A DNA stretch of 64,000 nt, taken from NCBI RefSeq assembly GCF_041381155.1, contig NC_091143.1, positions 28,831,331 to 28,895,330 on the forward strand, written 5' to 3'. The notes beneath the pieces were generated by a model. It saw only the letters and a list, made by a program, of their open reading frames with translations, had not been told where the DNA came from and searched no databases. Positions 23,246-35,900 of this stretch are shown here, one piece after another. The translations under genes and the position numbers were made by a program. The stretch's first letter is position 1. Each line of letters begins with the position of its first letter. The stretch comes from Argopecten irradians (lineage: Eukaryota > Mollusca > Bivalvia > Pectinida > Pectinidae).

Positions 23246-23469
23246 TTCTTGTTCGTCTTGAACTTGAACTTTCGGTGAGTTAAACGTCATTCAGCGGAAT
23301 GATGTCATTTTTACAATATCGAAATTCTCGTATGGCCGTGTAGTCTTTTTCTTGGCTCATGGCAAAGGCATGCATTGTAAAATAGTTCTTTGATGGGTAA
23401 TTATTATTATTTTTTTTAAATTATTTGCATATTGTTTTAGTGATATTATACACTGAATACAATTACTGG

Positions 23470-25640
23470 TACTGTTTGCGAATGCACTTATATATTTCCC
23501 ATGGTAGTAAAAAGGAATAAACTCTCATTCGGTTTAGTGAGTGAATCTTTTTTGTTGATTGCTTCAAAATGTTGTATTCGAAAATGTAAGAAACATTTGA
23601 AACCGTACTGGAATAATGAGTTAAAAGATGTTCACCGTCTGATGACAAGTAAAGTGAAATTGTGGAAAGAACATGGCCAATGTCGAGGTGATGCTGTTTA
23701 TTTTTTAGACTACAAGTCAAGTATGAATGTTTTCAAAAATAAGCTGAAAAAGGCTTTTAATGAGTATATATGATGCATCAATTCGCAAATCAATACAGCA
23801 AACAAGTGATAATGACCATACGCTTTTATGGCAAATATGTAAAAGTAAAGCACGTTAACCCAGATGAAAACAAACTAAGTTGCGTTTTATGGCCACGTCC
23901 TACGTAATCCAGAAGGAGTAGAAAAGACATGGATCGGAGTACGGATGTTTGTAAACTGTTTGATAACGAATCTAATGGCTTGTTTGATGTAGAATTTTTA
24001 AACCAGGTTGAATATAACTTAATAATTATGACAGAAAAAGCTAAGACTAAAGATGTGTTTTTTGATAAACACTTTATTGTTAAAGAGGTTGCTGACCTAC
24101 ATGTATGTAGAAGTCTTAAAACAAAAATGTCTAGTGGTCCTGGCTGTCCCGTATATGAGGATATCAAATAGTGTAATAGTTCATTGATCAATTATATTAC
24201 GTTTCTGTTCAATCTCATTGTAAAACACGAGTATATTCCTAAGTCATGGAAACACTGTAAAATAATTACTCTGTACAAAGGTAATGGGGAACCGAAAGAC
24301 GATCTAAACAGGTAATTGGGTAAACCGTTAATTCCTGTGTTCTTAAATATTTTCGAGACACTTTATCTACCTGTTTGAGTCCAGTACTAGATTTACAAAT
24401 ATTTCCGAACAGACATCAGTCACCAAAAATATGTAGTTTATGTACTTCATTTTATCTCCAGGAAAGCGTGGATTATAATTTAAATAATGGATCTGATATG
24501 TTCGTTGCCTTTCTTGACAGTAATAAAGCCTTCGACCATGTAAAGAAAGCGGGACTGTTCTTTAAACTTTATCATTTTGGAATTAAAGGCAAAGCGTGGA
24601 ATATCATGAAACAAATTTCATATTCTCGAATTACCAGACTAGTAATGTCGTTTTTAATGGTTTTAAGTCTGACAATGTTGTGATGAAACGGGGAATTTAA
24701 CAAGGTGGATCTTTGTTTGCAAAATTATATTTTGTCTTTATTATTGACTTGCTTAATGACGTAGATTTTAGCGGGAAAGATGCAATAGTCCTTTTCTTGC
24801 GAATAAATATGCTTTCACAAGCTGATGATGTATGTATAATCAACAATAATGTCAAAAGTTTACAATATCTACTCACCATATGTGAGACATATAGTAGTAA
24901 GTTGAGGTTTGCATTTTCCTCTACTAAATTTTAAATTGTTTTTTTTTATTAAAAAAAGTCTCACATTCATTGTAATAGAACTGTATATGATAAGACATTA
25001 CCTGTTGTACATAGTATAACTCATGTTGGTGTTTTATCAAACAATATAAATAACAATGTTGAACGTGCACATCCATGTGCGCTGAATCTTTTAACTACAA
25101 GAAAAATCGTTAGTGGCTGTGAAAAGTACATTATGTATGATTGTGGCAGTTAAAGATGAATGATACTTATATGTTAGAAAAAGCACAGAACTTCACTGTG
25201 AAATTAATCCAAGGTTTTGGTGTAAGAATAAGAACATATATGTATACGTCCTTTATTGGTTGTTGAAGTTTATATAAGGGCAATGCTATTTTTGGGAAGA
25301 ATATGTACCATAGAGGTCGTGAAATTCTTATTAAGCGGCTTTTTTAATTCCACTTGTCTCACTTTAGCAGAGGATTTGTTCCTGATATTGTTCATATTTT
25401 ACGAAAGTACAATTTGTATGATGTTCTTGATATATTTTTGAAAAATGATGTTTTTCCTAGTAAATGCGAATGGAAACGTCTAGTCAATAACCATGTTAGA
25501 CGCTATGAACAGTAATATAAATTGTGTGAAAGAATGAATGCTGAAAGTGATATTTTCTCGCTTCATTCTATACACAACCATATACAATATGGAAACTTGC
25601 TGTCAGGATTTCACAGTACAGTATACTTTTCGGTTATTGA
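23470..25640 (+). mobile_element. Decayed non-LTR retrotransposon (reverse transcriptase remnants)
   Basis: Broken frames in order match a jockey/CR1-like reverse transcriptase. At 23580-23773 is the linker before the RT, with HLKPYWNNELKDV. At 23929-24320, LKTKMSSGPG is followed by PKSWKHCKIITLYKGNGEPK. At 24375-24683, FVAFLDSNKAFDHVKKAGL is the RT motif with the first catalytic Asp. At 24713-24934, a FADD-box relative reads SQADDVCII. From 24940 to 25540 further pieces of the C-terminal region follow with many stops and frameshifts. No endonuclease domain is visible upstream. It cannot be active. Confidence 0.8.
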
Positions 25641-25664
25641 GAAGAAATCATTAGAATGAAAAGT

Positions 25665-25738
25665 TTACGCATGGCGGACGGCCGACAGTGCTCAAAGACA
25701 GACGATGCATGATGACAATAGGTCAGATGACCTAAAAA
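25665..25738 (+). mobile_element. Truncated 3' end of the AGGTGACCT element family
   Basis: GGCGGACGGCCGACAG, then AATAGGTCAGATGACCTAAA, matches the last ~70 bases of the element ending at 15526, including the terminal hairpin in degenerate form. Confidence 0.5.
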
Positions 25739-25739
25739 G

Positions 25740-26095
25740 AACAATGAACGAACGAAATAAAGAACTATCGGGCGAATAAAATAATGATTGAATACATCCA
25801 GCTGCACATGGGTATCACATGTTTTTCCTTCTATCTGTCTACACACACCCTTACAAACAGACAGGATGTCGTGCATACTTTCAGATATATTTCATTTAGT
25901 GAAACAAACAAAACCAAGACTTTATTAAACAAATGGACAGATGGATAGAAGGATGGATGGAAAAATGTATAATCATCACAATTTGCACACAAGGACAAAA
26001 GAACAGTGCTGAAAAGGGAGAAAATTAGAACGACAAAATTAATACAGTAAATCCACATTGATAACAAAGTGATAAGATACAAAAGATTTTTTTTC
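25740..26095 (+). repeat. Partial third copy of the 22454/27518 dispersed repeat
   Basis: AACAATGAACGAACGAAATA through ATACTTTCAGATA and GAAGGATGGATGG to TTGATAACAAAGTGATAA follows the same order as the other copies, more diverged and lacking the first ~300 bases. Confidence 0.65.
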
Positions 26096-26099
26096 TTTG

Positions 26100-27180
26100 T
26101 CAAATCGATTGATTTGAACCTTATGACCTTGAATGCGCTTCAATGTCATTCAATTGTAAGCATTATACCAAACATAATGAAGACCCCAGTTGATGTTTCA
26201 AAATAATTGTGTTACTGTAAAATGATATTTGAGCATATTATTCAACATTTTTCATCATGACCTTCAAGAGTGAGATGAGTCATACATTAAAAACGCATTT
26301 TGACATTGGTCTATCATATTACAGATGTAATAGATATTTGCATCAACTAAGCGGATGTGAGAATGAGCTGTGAACGGAGTTGTGTGAATGTGAACTCTAA
26401 TCATCTCTAGATACATTTCACCTATTAAAGATTATTCTTTACGTGCGCGCACTTATTGCTCATTCGACTAGGCATGTGTTCAGTAATTATAAGTTCCCTG
26501 ATTGGGTATTACTTTTATTAAATTGTTTAAAATGAGAATATGAAAACAAAGAATGGATTTATTTATAGTAAAGTACATGTAATATAACACGATCTATACA
26601 TTGTTATGTATGCTATTCTGCATCTTTCATGACTACGATGGCTAAAATTAATACCATATGTAAAGGCGATAAAAATGATGTTTCTAACTACCGTCAGAAA
26701 TAAACTGCTATATTTAAAATTGAAAATATCATATTTACGAAATACTCTTACAATATCAGATATGAAGCCATGCTAACAAGGATTATTCAAAAGGTACAAA
26801 GAAGTCCTTATGATCGTGTAAACAGGTAAACAGTGGCTGTTTCTTTCTGTATAAATTGCACAAAGTGTTGAGATTTTATTCATAGGTATGGTATATCCGG
26901 TAATCGCCACATTGCATCTTAAGCGGTGATCCGTTCAATGCAGACGATGCAATGATGCAGCAGTTTTATTAAAATGTATAAAAAGAAGAAAGCCGTGTAA
27001 GTGACACCATCAACAAAACCCCAAGTATGTGCACTGTCTAGACCTAGTAGATCTTTAAATTGACGGAAAGGTAGTCGGTTATTGTCTACGATTTATGAGT
27101 CAATATGAGAGAAACGTTTTAAAATGGTCCTTTTAAAAAATTCAACTCATTTTATTGTACATTAATCTTTTAAACAGAGG
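26100..27180. other. Intergenic, no gene seen
   Basis: AT-rich DNA with only short frames and no recognisable repeat. Confidence 0.45.
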
Positions 27181-27184
27181 GTTA

Positions 27185-27490
27185 AAGATGCTCCACTGCC
27201 GACAGAGCATAAACGATACTCATCATTTGAACAATAATTGGTGTTTAATCATGTATATGTATATCGAATTAACACAAAAAATTATATGAAACAATGCATT
27301 TTGCTTTTGGTGCATGCGCAATCTCTACTTTATTCCATATATGACATAGTCCCATGGATTTTTTTCGGGACGCAATTAATTGTTTTTAATATTTTTATCT
27401 TGAAAGCTCAAACTGTTCACTGGTGGTAATAGTGTAAAGTAATTTACTTTTGTAAATGAAGAAAAATACAAATTTGTCTGCTCCTTTTTG
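27185..27490. mobile_element. Right-truncated copy of the TTAAAGATGCTCC MITE
   Basis: Starts GTTAAAGATGCTCCACTGCC and follows 3037-3402 to TTTGTCTGCTCCTTTTTGAG, then stops before the right inverted repeat. It directly adjoins copy 2 of the 0.75-kb repeat. Confidence 0.75.
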
Positions 27491-27517
27491 AGTGAGATAA
27501 ATACTGTTAAGATTAAT

Positions 27518-28263
27518 GAGAAAAACAACCGCTATGTTAGAATCTACCTGAATAAGGTCATGAGCGTTTTAAAAGTTCATTAGAAAAAGTAGTTTGAGAC
27601 GTCCGTGACCTTGACCTTGAACGTTATCGTACAAGATCGAAGTATGTTTCATGAAACCATTTAAGTACATAATGTGTCCAAAGTTGAGCATCGAGCCTTG
27701 TTCCGTTCGTGAGAAGACAGAAAAGTGATAAGAAAACAGACGATCGCTTTCATACGTTGTTCCTGCGCTTGAATGAACGTTCATTCGAATGAATGAACGA
27801 ACGAACGAAAGAAAGAAATAACTAACGAACGGACAAAAGAAAAATGAGCAAACAATGAACGAACGAAATAAAGACGATCGGACGAAAAAAATTTATGATT
27901 ATATATCCAGCTGCACATGGGTATCACGTGTTCTTTCTTCTATCTGTCTGTTTATCTGTCTATACTCACGCTCTTACGGACAAACAGGATGACGCGCATA
28001 CTTTCAGATAGATTCCATTAAGTGAGACAAATGAAACAAATAGGTGAACAAACAAATGGACAGACAGGCGGACAGAAGGATGGATGAAAGTATGTACAGG
28101 CAGACACGCACGATATAAACAGTGCTGAAAAAGGAGAAAGTTATAATAACGATGAAATTATACACATTGATAACAAAGTAACAAAATACAGAGGATATTT
28201 TATTTTTTGTCTGCTTTAAAGGTATCATCTTCATAATGGCTTCACCTTCATGCATGTCACGTG
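27518..28263 (+). repeat. ~0.75-kb dispersed repeat, copy 2
   Basis: Close match to 22454-23245 in the same orientation, with small gaps (for example within the (GAAC)n and (GGAT)n tracts). With copy 1 it brackets the decayed retrotransposon. Confidence 0.8.
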
Positions 28264-29200
28264 ACCTTGCATGTGATAATAAGAGCGCAGCTCTTCGTAG
28301 ACTGGATTACCTGTCTTAATAGAAATTTCTTTGAAATATGGATATTTAGGTCCCCTGAATGATGATTTGTCCTTGCTCACAATAACGATCACAAAAGTCG
28401 GGTATACTTTCAATTGCGTCCTGATATTTACGTATCGGGAAGTTTGTAGAGGGTTAAAGAGCTCCTACAACATAGAGATAAGACTTATCACAAAGTCCTT
28501 TGAATAGTGCTATACCATTAAAGCATGATGCCGAAGACACCAAGCAACACACCCCACCCGGTCACATTATACTGACAACGGGCGAACCAGTCGTCCTACT
28601 CCATTAATGCTGAACGCTAAGCAGGTGCAGAAACTACCACTTTTACAGACTTTGGTGTGTCTCGGCCAGGGGACAGAACCAAGAGCCTACCTCACAGGGG
28701 CGAACGCAAAAAGTGAGGCGGTGTCAAGGGAGACGTTTGAAAGTTAACTAGGAAGACGAAAAAATATAATATCTTAAATTTAGTCGCCTTCTACGATCAT
28801 TCAATAGGGGCAGCAGGCACAATTCTAAAGCCGTTACCTGCATGCCACAGTTGATTGTTCATTTGGTGACAACAAGTCTTAAATTAAAGACAAAAAGGCA
28901 ACATTCAACTTAGCTGATTTTAATAGCAAAACTACATGATAACAAAATATTAATACAAAAATAGATTCTGTTGAAATATACGTAATAGGTTTAAATATGG
29001 AATTCATTAAGAACGAAATGTTTGTTCAATATTTTTGTGAAATTATGTAAATATTATATACAAAACTCTCAGCTTATACTCAATTCAAAATTTAAACACC
29101 TCTATGACAACAAATTGATTTGATATCAATACAACGTATGCGCTTGTATTCTTATACCAGTGACAGTTTTATAGACATCGACTGAAACTGAATCCTGACC
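28264..29200. other. 3' flank of gene C and MITE scraps
   Basis: 28300-28316 is an end fragment of the 4226-4350 MITE (AGACTGGATTACCTGTC). From about 28865 to 29110 the DNA matches 16195-16475 beside pseudogene E. 29065-29180 also matches 4360-4480. No gene seen. Confidence 0.55.
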
Positions 29201-29208
29201 CCAGTTTC

Positions 29209-29397
29209 ACGAACATTCCTTGAATATAAGACATTTCTTAACTTAATTCTTAACTTCAAATTCCCCATAGGAAAGCATTGCAAAAAAAACTAAAGGAAAA
29301 TATCTTAGATTACAGAGCCTTCCTTAATATCATTAATGCTTTCCTTTGGAGATTTGGTGGGATTTCTTAAAATTAGGGAACGTTATTGAAACTGGAC
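29209..29397. mobile_element. CAGTTTCACGAA palindromic MITE, independent copy
   Basis: Starts CCAGTTTCACGAACATTCC and ends ACGTTATTGAAACTGGACA, with internal TTAACTTAATT and TTCCTTAA stretches as in 18093-18262. Confidence 0.6.
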
Positions 29398-29992
29398 ACT
29401 GAATGTTAACCGCCATCACATTAACATAAGTATGGTCTACTCTCTGCAATATTGTGTATGCAGTCGACAACACTCACTTTTTATGAGATAGCCATATATT
29501 ATCAAGTGACATAAACTTTCAATATGGTAAATTAAAATGATATAAAAGTTACTCTGGTTAACATAAACAAAATGTTTAAGTTTCATAATAAACTGTATAT
29601 AAAGCCATTAGATAGGATACCGTATAGTGGGTTATTTCCGTTGGTCAAAAGATTCAAGAACTTAACTCAAAACGAGAAGATTTAAATTCAAATTTTCGTA
29701 TCTATGATTTAAAAAGTTCTCAATATTTCGCGAATCATATTTCCGCGATAACAGTAATGTGGCGAAAATATCAGCCCCCGCGAAAATAAGCGACTATATG
29801 GTATCTCAAACGATATCTGGATTTCAGCTTACTCAATATACATTTAGCACTCTAGTCTACCTAGGAAACGTAATGAAATTCCGACTTTGCGACATGGGAA
29901 ACCATGTTGACTTTACAACACTAGTTTATCCGTATATATTTGCGTTTAATTTCCAATATACAATACCATGAAGGTGGCAGAATCGTTTGGTA

Positions 29993-32900
29993 TTACTTTG
30001 CGTATATTGCGACCATGGCAACCAGAAGTAGATACAGCGAAACCTGGAGAGAAGCTCCACTTCCGGTATATTCGACGCATGGCCGTGGATTCGGTGTTGT
30101 ACAGCTACAGGCTTCCCTAGCCTCAAGCGCTATTTCCTTATCACAAGAATGGTAGAGCGCCATCTCATTCACGCCGATAAAGGCGCCGAGAATACGATCC
30201 ACGTAATCTCCAATGGTACCATTAAAACAAGGATGCTGCCTCATTTCCTGGATATATGTTTTACATTCCTTGCGACAGAAGAACTTTTCACACCGAACAG
30301 TAAGCTGAAACAAAAATGCATTTTTCTTAAACTGGTGATTTAATTTGAATTGGTGGTTCGTTCGATAAAGGTCCTTCATAGAATTTGTACAATTTAACCA
30401 TGAATGATATTATCAACTGAACATAATTGTCCCAGAACCAAAAGAAACATAATTTACATTATTGATAATATAAACCGTCTCTACTCCAAATTTTCGGCTA
30501 CAAAGCCTTTGTCAAGGAACCACATTGCAGATTAGTTTTTAATTGACCATCTTGCTACCATCCTGCTTTGAAATTACTCTATTTATCATACTATTATTGG
30601 TTTGGCATTTCGTGGAAAAGAAAAACGTTCACCTACCTCTCCGAATATTTGGGTCCACATGGTTTGGTTATCGAAGAAGGTCTTGAGTTGACAACCGTCC
30701 ACAACAGCGGTGGGATGACTCAAAAGACATGTCTGTAACCCCAAGGCGGTCGTACATTGAACTGTTTGGAATGCTTCTTTGGGGTAGTAGAACAAGAACG
30801 CGAAACACATTTCCTGGGAAGTCGCTTCACCGCTTGTCGTTGTAACAGCTTTGTGAGCGGATGTGAAAGAACATTTGGTGCTCAGCGAATCACCCGGGTG
30901 AAATTCATGTGGAGTTTGGAAGCTGTAAATAATTAAATACAATTAGAAATTCATTTGAAAGCATTTAAAGTTGGAAAGTATGAAAATCGGACAAAGAACG
31001 CATATATCTTAAATTAAAATAATCAAGCTTGATCGTTCAGCGTATTGACATATTGATCTGTAATCAGATCGCATTGATACGAGAACGGGTTTTCGTCTCT
31101 ACTAAAATGCTTATTATATTAGCGCATATAGAAAATTTTCAAAGGTTTAGGTATATGTTGGCGATTTGTAAAGACAGGAAGTCTGGCAGTTACAAAATAT
31201 TCTTATTTTAAAATATACTTTAGTGGATTAGCAGAAATTTTCCCTGAAAATATCTTGAACAAGTAAAATTTTCAAAAATTATTTTTGGCGATGGCAGCAG
31301 ATTAAAATCACCAAAAATAAAACATTTGTTTGTAGATTTACGTTTATTATAGTTAACATTAAACAATTAAAGTTATTTCAATATCTTCACACTGTTTAGA
31401 TATAGCTTGTTGACTCAGTGTAGGGATGTGTCGTTTTGTATATTTCATGAACCTATATCAACTCACGTGTGGACAACAGGGTTGTCGTAACTGTAATGTT
31501 CGTCATGCATGATTGTTTGTCTTTGGCCACCGGCAGGTGTCATGTAGGTCGTCATCTGTCTACCTGAAAAAAATAAACAATAAAAAAATGAAACATTTTT
31601 ACAACAATGTACATTAAGGATGTAGACGTATAACGTGTTTATTTTTAGTTAAAGTTTGATAGACTTCGTTAGGCATCAGTAGTACTACCATGTTACTGAA
31701 GACCATTGTAATAACATACAGCGAGGAAAGAACATGCAATATTTAAACATAACGAAAATACACAATATTTTTCATGTAAGTATCTTGTTTGTTAAAAATA
31801 GCCAGCATTTCCATTGACGCTGCATTTATTTGTGACATGTAAAGTAGATGACAATAACAACGTATATGATATCAATCGAATTCCATCACTCTTCTAAAAC
31901 GTTGAATCGTTTTCCTGCAGAATATATTTACCATGCACGAAACATTTAAGCAACGGAATGCATTTTGGTCAACCTTTTTATGAACAATTACTGATCGATT
32001 AGATCAATCGGAATTCCTCGGATGTATAACATGACCTCGGATGCAAGAGGTGTAAGAATATTTTCTTCACCGGAAAATGTTGATCTTATATAGCCGTATA
32101 TATTAAGAAATTATATGTAACCTTATGTAAACGTATCATAAATGACCTAACGCTTTTCGAGGAGTATTATCGTCGGTGGCAATCATTTTTCAAAAGGTAG
32201 TTCCATAATAAAATGTGGGTGCTCTTGTATCTCATCCGAGGTAAATATACACGACAGTTTCATCCGAGGTGTTCCGATTGCATTAGATAGATTCCATGGA
32301 TTGCCTGCCGTATATACGTAGTTTATTCTACTCTCCGCTCCGAAAGTAAAAAGTATTTATGCGCACATCACAGCGGGGAGAATTGGTACTATGGCAAGTT
32401 AACCAGTTTATTAGATAAACGGACGAATACACGATTATATTTATCAGCACGATATTTTGGTGAACACTTACCCATGTAATGCATGTGGTTCAGGCCACTG
32501 ATAATGTGGACGGAGCCGTTCATGGTGTTTGAAGAACAAAAACTATTGCACTCCGATTCTATAACATATCGGTCTTCGCGCGGAGGAATTTGGAACACAC
32601 TTTCTCCAATCATCAGGTTTCCTAGATTATTTGGTCGTAACACCGGGGTGTAGAAGAGGGTCATTCCAGAACTGTCCGTGTGGTCACTTCTCTTCGAAGG
32701 GTTGTTCCAGTGTATCTGGAGTTTAAATGTATTACTAACTAATCTCTGTCTTTTGTATTTGCATACTATTGAGTTATACGCCGTTGCGAATAGGTATCGA
32801 TTGCTTGTCATGCTAGTCTGTGTTTATAAGCATAACGCCTTACTTCTTTTAGAAAAAACGATGTACTTTTCACACAGAAACTACTGATATCACAATAAAA

Positions 32901-35900
32901 TATAAAATTTATTCAAATGGCAATCAAATTGGCTCTGTAATATGCAAGAACGAGCTACTGAAATACGTCGAAAGTAAATTTCAAATCAAACTTTACAAAT
33001 TGTTGACACACATGTTATTACCTGCATAGAGGCGTATTTATATCCATTGGGTCCTATTCTGAATCCAGCATTTTCATTGTGACAAAAGCCAGGGATACCA
33101 ACACTCCAGATCGCCATGACTTCCTGACAGCGAACTTCTCCGGCCATACCGCAAGCAAAGGGCGTGTTCAAGCCATTGACTAAATCTCCCTCTTCAACTA
33201 CAAAGTATAAGTGTTGACCGATATCGATACTTTTGTATACTGACTATGTATAATAGTACAGGGTGTCCCATAAATTATGCTATACTTTCAAAGTTCAAAT
33301 TTTCTTAAATACCTTAAACAGCTTAACAAACAAATCTAGGTAATCTTAGCAACAATGTTCACAAAAGCCACATTTTTGAAAATGTGGTCAAAAAGACGTT
33401 ATCCTTGAAATTTTAGCAACCTTTGAACACGATCATTAAAATTTTGATCTTATTTTTATAAAACTGATGATATGAAAATGACGTCAATGGTAGAATCAAA
33501 TTATTGTCTTATATTATGCAAACAGTAAATCGGTTGATTGTATGTCTTCATATACCAAAATATCTTTTTTGTTGCTCATGTTTGTCAAAAGTATTATCAT
33601 TTTAAAAGTGTAACTTGATTTATGGGACCCTGTATGTGAGATAGAACCACAAATGTAGGTTACGGTGACCCAGATTTGGAAGAGTCTGGCACAGTGGACC
33701 TACCATCCTTGATACTCCAGGGGTTCCGATCACTTCCGATCTCCCTTGGACTATCCCATAGTAAAATTGGAGACAGCTAAGCGGAAAACATCTGAACAAA
33801 TTACAGGCCTGCAAAATTTTTTTTAAAGACTACAGAAAAAGTGACGTTCAACATCAAAGCCACACAATCAACCACAGTGTACCGTTATATGAGAGAGTCT
33901 AGGAGTGCAGAGATCGTAAGTGATCGGAACCAAGTTTGAAGTTCTGATGCATTACAAACATCGGACACAGATTTGTACTGAAACCGAGGTTAGAGATTCA
34001 AAATATAGGTCACAGTGACGTGCTTTGGGTGCATAACACACACTCTTATCTGGGGATATGATTAAGGAGATAGCAACAGGGCAAGATAATGTTTGACGGA
34101 CGAACGAACGGACGGACACAACCCGAACCTGAAGTCCTCCTGGTTCCAAGTGGGAGACTAATTGTAACCTTACACATTGGACACTATACAATTGTCAACC
34201 GAGGTTGAGGTCAGCATGTGTTATGTTGAGCTAGGGAACCAAATAGTTCAGTCCAAGAGTTTATCATAACACATGTTGACCAAAACCTCAGTCTCAATAC
34301 AAAATATCCTCCTTCATTACACACGCAAGTATCTAAAATATTGGACTCATTTTACAGTAGGTTAGCATAGGGAGTATAAAATAAAGGAATAACAAACATA
34401 TTTTATTTCTGTGTCATTTTCAGAAAATCACATTTTTGCCTTTTCTTTCACCTTTAATCATGTTTATAAAGTCAAGAAATGTTCATCGGGAATTTCAAAT
34501 TCCGATCGGGAGTTACTGGTGGTCAAAATCATTTGTTTTCACGAAATGCTCAATTGAAATAGCAAACTAAGAGCGATTAATTTGGTGTGTTAGCTCTGTG
34601 GCTATTTTTTATTTGTACCGGTCAAGTCAGTCTTAGATGGGTGGTTAGGCTGGTTTATTGAATTGACGTCCTATAAACAGCCAAGGACGGCTTCCCGTAT
34701 ACATGTATGTGGTGTCTTAGATGTGTGAAGTGCGATGTGCGTGGTCTGGGATACTGCGATATATTCAACGTCTTTAGTAATTTAAATGGAAGTCTGGTGT
34801 ATACCAACCGTCATTGGGACATCCGTAGATTAAAATATGGTGCATGACAAACGCATTGTCAATTAGTCCCCTGTCTGCGATCACGTGGTAGTCCTGGTCG
34901 GCAGGCATGGCGAAATTCATACAAATGTAGGTCGTTTCTTCTGCAGGAACAGGTGTTTCAGGAAATCTCACAGCATACTCCATAACATCTAAAACCAAAC
35001 ATAAGACTTTTTTGTTATACATGATGTGTAGACACAGCTATGATGCAATTGATTGTTGCTACGACATTTGCTCCGACATTGAATGTGTGAGCGCAAGTCA
35101 TAGCTACATAATCATTACGTTTAACAATACATCTACAGCACTACTTCTTTTGCTTCTCGAACAGGCGAACTTCCTTATAAAATAGCTATCGCCTGTTTAG
35201 CAAACTAAATTAAAGGTATTCAAAGACAAATTCGGAGTTCAAAACAGATTTTATTTTAAAAATGTAATTGTATAAAGAGTTTCGAAGTTTTGTAAAGTCT
35301 CAAAAGTCATCACGTTAACGTTATCTACACCGAACATTACTTCCAGAACAACAATTTTAAATACATAAATTCAATGTTAATGTCTTAAGCCCAGGTCGTA
35401 TTATGTTTCACGACGTCGTCCTAATTGCATTGCAGTACATGTAGATGATAATCACTACGCTACACCACAAACAGCGAAACGAACCTTTTAGATTTATCAG
35501 CTTGCATTTGTTTGGTGTTGCAGCTTCATCTTAGGTCATTCATATACATTGCAGGTGGTCATACATTATAATTGTTTGTAAAAATCTTTATATTTTGGTT
35601 TCAGAAACGAAGTGGGCCCACTTAAAGGCCCATTACCTTTCCGGAGCAAAACATAAAGGTTTCTTAAAAACATTAATAACATCAGACAATATATACTAAT
35701 GACCTAAGATGAGGTTTCAAAACCAAACGTATATGTAAGATTTCGAGCGTAACATAGAAGACAGTGGTGAGTCATTTCGCTGTTTTGCCGTCTGGCGTAG
35801 TGATAATCAACTACCGCGCGGTATTTAGGACGACGGCGGGAAACATAAGACAACCCGCGTTATGAAAATTCACATTTTATTTATTTCAATTAAATTGTTC

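Noticed and set aside
29759-30343. Plus-strand frames over gene C exon 9
   Set aside because: Antisense shadows of the conserved exon.
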